Assembly (NCBI GenBank): GCA_011959105.1
Contig: BLLU01000107.1
Span: 1-59,541 of the forward strand
Direction of reading: 5' to 3'
From: Lachnospiraceae bacterium
GTDB taxonomy: Bacteria > Bacillota > Clostridia > Lachnospirales > Lachnospiraceae
Length of the DNA: 59,541 bases
Under the pieces are notes generated by a model that saw nothing but the letters and a program-made list of their open reading frames with translations, was not told the DNA's origin and searched no databases. Within the stretch, counting starts at the first letter, position 1. Each line of letters begins with the position of its first letter. Shown here in pieces: positions 50,747 to 57,260 of the stretch. A program made the translations under genes and the position numbers.

Positions 50747-52039
50747 CTATGATTCCACCTGTGCCGGCTTTTCTCCCCAAATAATCGGGTATAAATAAGC
50801 TTTTTTCCCTTCACAATAATCAGATAGATCTGAATGTTCACTCCTATAGTCCATAGCAGCATACGGACATGTCCAGCAAAAGTATCGAACATTACAATCA
50901 CTGCAAATTTGTTCGTAATATGGATTGAACCTGTAAAATTCCATATCATTGTCAGAAATCGAATTCATGCGCTTCTTTAGAAAATCATATAGAGATTCTA
51001 TCTCCATAATATTTCCGATTTTCTCCATACAGCTGTCAAAGGTATTACAAGGATAAATGAACCCCGATTCATTGATGTTAATCATTCTGATTCCGGCCTT
51101 ACAAGTGCACGCCTTAGTAGCATCTCTAGCCTTTTCGATAGGAATACCGACTTTTTCATCTGCTTGTGTTATTTTCTCTAACTTTCTTAAGTATTCTTCA
51201 TTTTCTTTCGCTCTCCCCGTAAATGAAAGTCTCCTTATCATCGGTTCCACGTTAAGCTTTTTACACAGTTCTCTAAACTTATTCTCTCCCTCATAATCCC
51301 TTCCCAGCGATACCATCGAAAGCGCTATTTTTTTCATTCCTTTTTCTTGCAGTAATGCAATATTTTTAATAACACGGGAAAAAACATTCTTTCCTCTGAT
51401 GCTGCTGCAACTTTCTTCATCATATCCATCAAGACTAATATCAATCGACTCAACATTTTCGACGATATCCTTGACATTGTCATTGTTAATCAAAAGAGCA
51501 TTTGTCATAAGCGCGATTTTAACATTCTTATCTTTTTTCTTTATATAACGAAGAATTTCAAAAAAATCTTTTCGCACCAAAGGTTCTCCGCCTGACAAAA
51601 CAATAGTTTTCATTCGACACGGCACCAGTTTATCGATTATGCCCTTTATATCGTTTGTATCAAGAGGTTCGTCTCCTTCCAGGCCTTTTGCACTTGCAGC
51701 GCAATGTTTACACTGCAGATTGCACCTGTTGGTTATCGAAAATTGAACGCTCTCCAGCTGTGGTTCTTCTTCACATTCTCTTTCTTCGGCATCCACAACC
51801 ACGCCTATTTTTTCCAGCCCATCAACCAGTTTTTTTATGTAAGCCTTGTCATCTTCATCCATAAAGGCTTCCAGAAAATCTTCTTTGGGCAGTCCTGCTT
51901 CCATGCCCCTTAGCAGATATTCATAACACTCTTTGGAAAATCTGATCCACCCGCCATCATACCGATTTACAGCCACAACCTGATTTCCATTGAATAAGAA
52001 CTTTGCGCTTTTCGAAAAGCACATAGCATCCTTTTTCAT
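50747..52039 (-). CDS. Radical SAM/SPASM enzyme with PqqD-like N-terminus, first of two
   Basis: 430 residues from ATG at 52039, with GGGGG nine bases upstream. Residues 1-85 look like a PqqD/RRE fold (leader recognition, VVAVNRYDGGWIRFSKECYE, IKKLVDGLEKIGVVVD). The 4Fe-4S motif is CNLQCKHC (Cys106, 110, 113), followed by IVLSGGEPLVRKDF and LMTNALLIN. The SPASM part has CTCKAGIRMININESGFIYPC, CMEKIGN, CSDCNVRYFCWTC and SDYC, giving eight to nine Cys. First gene of the operon. Confidence 0.92.
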   Translation of the reverse strand: MKKDAMCFSKSAKFLFNGNQVVAVNRYDGGWIRFSKECYEYLLRGMEAGLPKEDFLEAFMDEDDKAYIKKLVDGLEKIGVVVDAEERECEEEPQLESVQFSITNRCNLQCKHCAASAKGLEGDEPLDTNDIKGIIDKLVPCRMKTIVLSGGEPLVRKDFFEILRYIKKKDKNVKIALMTNALLINNDNVKDIVENVESIDISLDGYDEESCSSIRGKNVFSRVIKNIALLQEKGMKKIALSMVSLGRDYEGENKFRELCKKLNVEPMIRRLSFTGRAKENEEYLRKLEKITQADEKVGIPIEKARDATKACTCKAGIRMININESGFIYPCNTFDSCMEKIGNIMEIESLYDFLKKRMNSISDNDMEFYRFNPYYEQICSDCNVRYFCWTCPYAAMDYRSEHSDLSDYCEGKKAYLYPIIWGEKPAQVES

Positions 52040-52079
52040 TTTGATATACCCCCGGATTATTTTTAAATATTAAATCAAT

Positions 52080-52125
52080 AAGCCCTTTCGCAAGAATGTC
52101 GTCCATGATTTTTGTGAAAGGGCTT
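52080..52125. repeat. 10-bp inverted repeat in the peptide operon leader
   Basis: AAGCCCTTTC (52080-52089) and GAAAGGGCTT (52116-52125) are exact inverted copies, with a 26-base loop, ending 40 bases before the start codon of the first radical SAM gene. No T run follows on the minus strand. It may be an operator, a leader hairpin or an end of the IS relic. Confidence 0.5.
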
Positions 52126-52129
52126 TGAT

Positions 52130-52375
52130 AATTTTTGATTGTTTTGCTTATGGCGCAGCCATTCAAAAATGATAAAACGGGTAAACACCAATGCAGTACT
52201 GGATACAGTCACATTATCGTTTACTGGCCGGAACTCCTTGCCGGATTTTAACAGGGATTTGCAGACTTTGCAGCAACACTCAACGGACCAGCGGCAGCCA
52301 TACCTGCGTATAATCTCGGCGTCTGAATACGAACAATCCATGGACAGGAATGATGATATGCTTATTGCGGTTGCG
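52130..52375 (-). pseudogene. Right IS4-type transposase relic
   Basis: Minus strand reads FLSMDCSYSDAEIIRRYGCR, W-S-V-E-C-C-C, KVCKSLLKSGKEFRPVNDN, then STALVFTRFIIFEWLRHK. This is the last third of an IS4-type transposase (D-x-E-I-I-x-x-Y-x-x-R-W-x-x-E). No start or N-terminus remains. It is the inverted counterpart of the relic at 43685-43806, and lies just upstream of the operon's first gene. Confidence 0.85.
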
Positions 52376-52543
52376 CACGAAAACAAGTTTTACGGGTATA
52401 CGGTGTTTCTTTGGTCTGACCGTGACGGAACCGAATATGTCACCCGGAGTATGATGCAGATATTATTTGAAGCCAATGACATCCAGACCCAAGCCTGGGA
52501 CGTTTTTAATAAACGGCTCGTTGGTAAACCATGTGAGATATAG
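52345..52543 (+). pseudogene. 3' fragment of an unknown gene cut by the IS relic
   Basis: From about 52345 the forward strand reads DDMLIAVAHENKFYGYTVFL, WSDRDGTEYVTRSMMQILFE and ends VGKPCEI, stop at 52541-52543. The part further left is antisense to the transposase relic, so the gene's own start has been lost at the IS junction. Family not recognised. Confidence 0.5.
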
Positions 52544-52560
52544 TTTGCGTTATTAACAGG

Positions 52561-52881
52561 CTACTGGTCAAGAGGCGTCTCCAAAAGCGTCCTGTCCCCG
52601 TCCTCCTCATCGCCATCCGGCCCAATATAGCTGGCCCCTCCAACCGCATCAGTGCCCAGGGCGTCTCCCTGGATCTGAGATCCGTCTTCTATCGGACTTT
52701 CCATTAATATCCCTTCTGCCTCTCTGCCGCTGCCCTCTGAACCAATGTGATAAGCCCCGTCCTGGGAATCAGCGCCTGTGCCGGTCGCCGCAAAGTTTTT
52801 CGCGTATATGTTTACACCCACTATCACCACTGCGCAAAAGCAGATCAGAATAAAAAACAATACCATTCTTTTTGTCTTCAT
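52561..52881 (-). CDS. Small secreted or anchored protein with a duplicated 30-residue unit
   Basis: 106 residues. A signal-anchor (about 7-25, VLFFILICFCAVVIVGVNIY) is followed by two imperfect repeats: GADSQDGAYHIGSEGSGREA-GILMESPIEDGS, and GTDAVGGASYIGPDGDEEDG-RTLLETPLDQ. Shared positions are D-x-x-G-x-x-x-IG-x-x-G and L-h-E-[ST]-P-[IL]-[DE]. The protein is very acidic. No named family. It starts nine bases after the stop codon of the secreted protein gene, so the two form one unit. Confidence 0.65.
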   Translation of the reverse strand: MKTKRMVLFFILICFCAVVIVGVNIYAKNFAATGTGADSQDGAYHIGSEGSGREAEGILMESPIEDGSQIQGDALGTDAVGGASYIGPDGDEEDGDRTLLETPLDQ

Positions 52882-52890
52882 GCTTCCCTC

Positions 52891-53337
52891 CTACAAAGAA
52901 TATGACCCCGTAACCTTAATCGGCTTTGAGTCCCTGTTATATACCCCTATGCTATATGTTCCATCAACAGGAACGGTTATCTCGGAACTGCAGGAACTTT
53001 CATGAATGATTTCACTTGTCCAGGGCCTGCCTATATCACGATTAAAAAGGGCCAGAGAAAACTTTCCTGTGCTCTCAAAATTGCAGAAGATTTTTGTTCC
53101 CGCGGACAAATTGAACTGATTTTGACCATAGTACACATAGCCTACCGGAATCTCGTCAAAATCTAAATTCGCCGTATACCTTGGCATTATTGACACAAGG
53201 ACATCCGCTTCTATCAGCTGAAGATTCTCATCTGTCTCAGCCTCATATAAACTCTCATTGGCATACGCTGTCATACACATTGATACACACAAAACAATAC
53301 TTACAATCCAAGCAACCATCTTTTTCGTCATTTTCAT
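52891..53337 (-). CDS. Secreted beta-sandwich protein, unknown function
   Basis: 148 residues from ATG at 53337, with AAAGGAG upstream. A clear signal peptide (MKMTKKMVAWIVSIVLCVSM, cut at AYA-NES) is followed by a domain with AGTKIFCNFESTGKFSLALF and VPVDGTYSIGVYNRDSKPIK, which reads like a carbohydrate-binding-type or pre-peptidase C-terminal (PPC-like) beta sandwich. The gene is followed by the small acidic membrane protein. Possibly cell-surface; no catalytic residues. Confidence 0.6.
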   Translation of the reverse strand: MKMTKKMVAWIVSIVLCVSMCMTAYANESLYEAETDENLQLIEADVLVSIMPRYTANLDFDEIPVGYVYYGQNQFNLSAGTKIFCNFESTGKFSLALFNRDIGRPWTSEIIHESSCSSEITVPVDGTYSIGVYNRDSKPIKVTGSYSL

Positions 53338-53690
53338 ACAACTCCTTTCTACCTGCAAAATAAATATAGGTTTGCATCACTAAAGACATATCCCCTCAAT
53401 GCACAATTGCATATACGCTTACATTCTCAGTATAAATTCCGCCCTCCCTTCTTTGAAAAATAATTACCAAACTCCAAATAAATTGCAATTGCGCTTTGGG
53501 TTTCTCATTTACAAAAACATCTATCATTAAAACGCCTTCTAAAATTTCTTTTATATATTTTATCCAAAAAGTCTTTTCCTTTATTATATAAAAGTATCCT
53601 TATATTGTCAAGTACCAACCCGCATATCACTGCGCACACAATCCGTATACCACCGCAAGAATGAATTATATCCATCGTGCTCCCCTTCCC
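53338..53690. other. AT-rich gap between the secreted protein and the ligase gene
   Basis: About 350 bases without a gene that I trust. It holds the leader of the secreted protein gene. A 56-codon frame on the minus strand (53505-53675, ATG at 53675 preceded by GGGAAGGGGAG) is discussed separately but not called. Confidence 0.5.
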
Positions 53691-53742
53691 ATACAACAAG
53701 CGCCCCACATACGCAAATGCAATATGTGCGGCGCTCAAAATC
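53691..53742 (-). terminator. Hairpin after the acyl-CoA ligase gene
   Basis: Minus strand GCGCCGCACATA ... TATGTGGGGCGC (11 of 12 pairs), loop about 11 bases, then TTGTTGTAT. The stem is strong but the T run poor. It sits 20-70 bases past the ligase stop codon. Confidence 0.55.
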
Positions 53743-53762
53743 CCTTATTCTCTATTTTCCAT

Positions 53763-55397
53763 TTATCCCCTGTTCTGCCGGGCCACCAGCTGATCAGCAC
53801 CGTACTTCCTGCGCAGAGCCGGCTTCTCGATCTTGCCGGTGGCGTTCCGGGGCACCTCCGCGAAGATAATCTTCTTGGGCCTCTTATACCGCGGCAGTTC
53901 TTCACAGAATTTTTGGATCTCCTCCTCCGTGCAGGACATCCCCTCCTTAACGGCGATTATTGCGCCGGTGATCTCACCCAGGCGATTGTCCGGCAGGCCG
54001 ATCACCGCCACATCCTTCACTTTTTCGCAGGCGCTCAAAAAGTTTTCGATCTGCACGGGATAGATATTTTCTCCACCGCTTACAATCACGTCCTTCTTTC
54101 GGTCCACCAGGAAAATGAAGCCGTCCTCATCCTGCATGGCCATGTCCCCGGTACGCAGCCAACCATCTCTCAGGGTAGCCGCCGTGGCCTCCGGATCATT
54201 GTAATAACAGGTCATGACACCGGGACCCTTGACGCACAGTTCTCCCACGTCCCCCTGCGCCACAGGCTGCCCGTCCTCGTCCACAATCTTGCACTTCCAG
54301 CGGTAACCGGGCACACCTATGGCTCCCACCTTCCGAATATTCTCGATTCCCAGATGTACGCAGCCCGGCCCGGTGGATTCGGACAGGCCGTAGTTGGTAT
54401 CATACATATGATGAGGGAAATATTCCCTCCAGTGCTTGATCAGGGACGGCGGAACAGGCTGGGCGCCAATGTGCATCAGTCTCCACTGCCCCAGTTCATA
54501 ATTCTCCAGCTTCAAGTCTCCCCGATCCAGGCTGCCCAGAATATCCTGAGCCCAGGGAACCAGCAGCCAGACAATGGTACAGTGTTCCTTGGATACTGTA
54601 TCTAAAATAATTTCGGGCGTGGCGCCTTTAAGCAGTACAGCCCTGCTGCCTGCACACAGACTCCCCATCCAGTGGAACTTGGCCCCCGTATGGTACAGAG
54701 GAGGAATGCACAAAAACACATCGTCTCGATCCGTCAGATGATGCTTCTGCTCCATCTGAGCCGCCTGGGTCAAACTCTCATGATTGTGCAGAATGGCCTT
54801 GGGAAAACCGGTAGTACCAGAGGAAAAATAGATGGCGGCATCGTCCTCCTCCTCCAGGCGCACCAAGGGCGGCTGGCTGGAACAGTCCGCCACCAGTTCC
54901 CGATAACTCTCGGCAAAGGTGGGGCAGCCGTCTCCCACATAAATCAACAACCGGCCTTTGCTGAGTTGTCCTTCTATGGACTCAATACGACCGATAAATT
55001 CCGGCCCGAAAAACAGGATATGTACCTCTGCCAGATCTGCGCAATACTGAATCTCTTTGGCGTCAAAGCGAAAGTTAAAGGGCACGGCAATGGCTCCTGT
55101 TTTCAGGATGCCGAAATAAATGGGCAGCCATTCCAGACAGTTGAACATCAGGATCGCTACCCGGTCCCCTTTCTGAATCCCCCGCTGAATCAGCATGTTG
55201 GCCACTCTATTGGCCTTCTCGTCAAATACGCTCCAGGTAATCTCTCTCCTGTAAGGCTCCGCAGAGGTCTGCTGCACCAGATCATACTCTTTCCAGGTGG
55301 TGCGCTTGGTATCTTTCATCGTGGGATTCAGTTCCACCAAGGCCACTTCGTCCCCATATAGCTTGTGATTTCTCTCCAGTAAATCCGTAACGGGCAT
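53763..55397 (-). CDS. Acyl-CoA ligase (AMP-forming)
   Basis: 544 residues with GAGAGGGA upstream. The P-loop is IYFSSGTTGFPKAILHNHES, then GLSESTGPG, the aspartate motif WLRTGDMAMQDEDGFIFLVD, RKKDVIVSGGENIYP, and the catalytic Lys in NATGKIEKPALRR. It activates a carboxylate as an acyl-AMP and then acyl-CoA. The chain length fits medium/long-chain or bile-acid type ligases (BaiB-like); the substrate cannot be settled. Operator shared with the symporter gene. Confidence 0.9.
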   Translation of the reverse strand: MPVTDLLERNHKLYGDEVALVELNPTMKDTKRTTWKEYDLVQQTSAEPYRREITWSVFDEKANRVANMLIQRGIQKGDRVAILMFNCLEWLPIYFGILKTGAIAVPFNFRFDAKEIQYCADLAEVHILFFGPEFIGRIESIEGQLSKGRLLIYVGDGCPTFAESYRELVADCSSQPPLVRLEEEDDAAIYFSSGTTGFPKAILHNHESLTQAAQMEQKHHLTDRDDVFLCIPPLYHTGAKFHWMGSLCAGSRAVLLKGATPEIILDTVSKEHCTIVWLLVPWAQDILGSLDRGDLKLENYELGQWRLMHIGAQPVPPSLIKHWREYFPHHMYDTNYGLSESTGPGCVHLGIENIRKVGAIGVPGYRWKCKIVDEDGQPVAQGDVGELCVKGPGVMTCYYNDPEATAATLRDGWLRTGDMAMQDEDGFIFLVDRKKDVIVSGGENIYPVQIENFLSACEKVKDVAVIGLPDNRLGEITGAIIAVKEGMSCTEEEIQKFCEELPRYKRPKKIIFAEVPRNATGKIEKPALRRKYGADQLVARQNRG

Positions 55398-55428
55398 TGT
55401 CTTTCCCTCTCTGTACTTTTTTTCTGTG

Positions 55429-55479
55429 ACGCTTTAAAGCGTTATAATACATCTTACTATACCTGAGAGAAAAAGTCAA
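55429..55479 (-). promoter_or_regulatory. Promoter and operator of the acyl-CoA ligase gene
   Basis: Minus strand TTGACT (forward 55474-55479), 17-base spacer, TAAGAT (forward 55451-55456), then eight bases to the perfect palindrome ACGCTTTAAAGCGT (55429-55442), which covers the expected start of transcription. It matches the site in front of the symporter gene at 41978-41993. Confidence 0.75.
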
Positions 55480-55499
55480 TGCGAGTAAAATATCTATCT

Positions 55500-56468
55500 T
55501 TATATCCCATTCATATTTTCCCGAAACGTATCAAAATCTTTTACCGCTGATGCCATTATATACCATTTTTTCAGAATCCTACTGTCCTCTTCGCTGTCGA
55601 TGCGCTGGCGTATATCTCTGGGAATCTCCCCCAGACGCTCCAAAAACGTACATATTACCTGCCGCTCTCCCTCTGCCCTTCCCTCTGCGATTCCAATTAA
55701 CTTTCCAAGGGCCATCCCAGCCTCCCGGCCGTCTTCATACGCCTCTTCCCGTTCCACTTCCACCGCATCATCATAATTCCACTGTGTATACAACATATTT
55801 ACCACCTCCGAACCATGATTCCTTATAAACTCCGTCAAGACTCCCTCTACTTTGCAGTCCCTGACTGCCCGTTTAATCGCCTCGTCGCGAACCCATCCGG
55901 CGCCCAAATACTCTTTGATCCTCTGAATAAACCATGAATATTCATACATCGGACGGCATTCTTTCAACAGCTTATGTCCTGCTGGCAGATTTATATTGAT
56001 TACTTTCACTTCCAATTCTACCATAGGATGCTCTGTTTTATCAAGAAATGCATCCGAAAGCCGCAATATTTTTTCTGGCGGACAGGTCTCATTACCATTG
56101 TAAAAAACATAGAACTCCGGCGTAGGAATCCGAAACTGTCTGCGTTTATAGAGCGTCCGCTCATCCAGCAGTTTCTCCAGAGTCCTTCCCAGATACAGTA
56201 AATCCCGCAGGGGCATGTTCTCGTTAATCGTAGACTGATGTTCACTGATGACCAGCACCCGATTCTTCACCGTGAACGCCAGATCATTCTTCCTGGCGAC
56301 GAACAGCACTCCCTCCAGCGTCACATAAGTAATATCGTCTGGGGTTACCTCTTCGTCCCCCAGAGCGGCATACAGTCTCGACGCGTTTTCCGGTTCTCCG
56401 AAATACGCCGTAAACGCGCTGTCTTTCACCTCTCGGTTCGAAATAACTCTGCCGCTCTCTTTGGTCAT
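55500..56468 (-). CDS. Rpn-family PD-(D/E)XK nuclease / transposase_31-type protein
   Basis: 322 residues from ATG at 56468, with GGGAGGAG upstream. The nuclease pattern is better kept than in the protein at 687-1976: SAFTAYFGEPENASRLYAAL, then KNDLAF (Asp) and VLVISEHQSTINENMPLRDL (E-x-Q). YVFYNGNE and LPAGHKLLKECRPMYEYSWF follow, then the C-terminal tail with KRAVRDCKVEGVLTEFIRNH. Family members cut DNA and promote RecA-independent recombination. It has a consensus promoter and a leader terminator of its own. Confidence 0.85.
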   Translation of the reverse strand: MTKESGRVISNREVKDSAFTAYFGEPENASRLYAALGDEEVTPDDITYVTLEGVLFVARKNDLAFTVKNRVLVISEHQSTINENMPLRDLLYLGRTLEKLLDERTLYKRRQFRIPTPEFYVFYNGNETCPPEKILRLSDAFLDKTEHPMVELEVKVININLPAGHKLLKECRPMYEYSWFIQRIKEYLGAGWVRDEAIKRAVRDCKVEGVLTEFIRNHGSEVVNMLYTQWNYDDAVEVEREEAYEDGREAGMALGKLIGIAEGRAEGERQVICTFLERLGEIPRDIRQRIDSEEDSRILKKWYIMASAVKDFDTFRENMNGI

Positions 56469-56496
56469 AAATATTTTCTCCTCCCATGTATAGCAC

Positions 56497-56591
56497 AAAA
56501 AAGCAGAAAGAATAACCCCCCGCCTGATGCGAGACCGCTATTCTTTCTGCCGTTGTAACTTTTATTATACACAATGAGAGATGAATGTCAA
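56497..56591 (-). promoter_or_regulatory. Consensus promoter plus leader terminator of the second Rpn gene
   Basis: Minus strand TTGACA (forward 56586-56591), 16-base spacer, TATAAT (forward 56564-56569): both boxes match consensus exactly. About 15 bases on, GCAGAAAGAATA (forward 56503-56514) pairs perfectly with its copy at 56539-56550 (12-bp stem), followed on the minus strand by TTTTTTG. So a terminator lies in the leader, about 30 bases before the start codon. Confidence 0.75.
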
Positions 56592-56684
56592 GTACCCAAC
56601 ATCTTTTCTTATTTAATAACTCCCTTTTCAGATTGGTGTTGCTGAAAGCGGATTTGCTGAACCATTCGTCAAAATATTCAAAGT

Positions 56685-56714
56685 GGGCAGTCCTCCACCA
56701 GTGGATGACTGCCC
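56685..56714 (-). terminator. Hairpin after the DUF4274 gene
   Basis: GGGCAGTC-TCCAC / GTGGA-GACTGCCC, near-perfect 13-bp stem with a tiny loop, 14 bases past the stop codon. The following bases on the minus strand are ACTTTGAATATTTT, a poor T run. Confidence 0.55.
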
Positions 56715-56727
56715 GATAAACTGGAAG

Positions 56728-57057
56728 TTATAAATCTGTTAAAAAAATCTCTGGTATTTGCTTTTTTCTAAATTTATGTTTTTGAACTTTAGTAAGTGGT
56801 ATCTCATAATGTCTGCCGCTCTCTTTATATTTATTATCCAGAATATTATTGTAAAGAGAATTGATAAACTGTTTCCATTCGCTTAATCCACTTTTTTCTG
56901 CAAGCCCCTCTAAATAAGCAAATCCATCGGCAAGATAAAAAATCTTTAATGCTAATGCTAAATCACAATGAGGATTGATCAAAATCTCTTTTGGGGTTTC
57001 AAATCCATCATCCCAATTATATTCGTTCAAAAGTTCTTCCAGATCCTCATATAACAT
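56728..57057 (-). CDS. DUF4274 protein
   Basis: 109 residues with GGAGGG upstream. The segment EYNWDDGFETPKEILINPHC, D-L-A-L-A-L-K-I-F-Y-LADG is the DUF4274 signature, with a helical rest (KQFINSLYNNILDNKYKESG). Small cytoplasmic proteins of this family are often found in toxin-immunity and contact-dependent loci, but no partner is beside it here. Role unknown. AT-rich. The gap 57058-57260 holds nothing that I recognise. Confidence 0.75.
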   Translation of the reverse strand: MLYEDLEELLNEYNWDDGFETPKEILINPHCDLALALKIFYLADGFAYLEGLAEKSGLSEWKQFINSLYNNILDNKYKESGRHYEIPLTKVQKHKFRKKQIPEIFLTDL

Positions 57058-57260
57058 TTATAATGCCCTCCATCCTGATTTGTTGAGCCAATTATAGCAC
57101 AGGATGCCTGTCATATCAATGTTCCTCTGTAGAAATCGCCGGAGTTATATTCCAGCAACACTTATTTTAAAAAGGATTTTAATAAATCTTTTTAATATAT
57201 TTTTATATATTTCATGGTATTTATATATCTTATGATTTCCCTGACCTTGATGTAACGTAC

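Noticed and set aside
52139..52543. Complete 134-codon forward gene
   Set aside because: Its first two thirds are antisense to the clear IS4-type relic; only the last ~65 codons look like a real (broken) gene.
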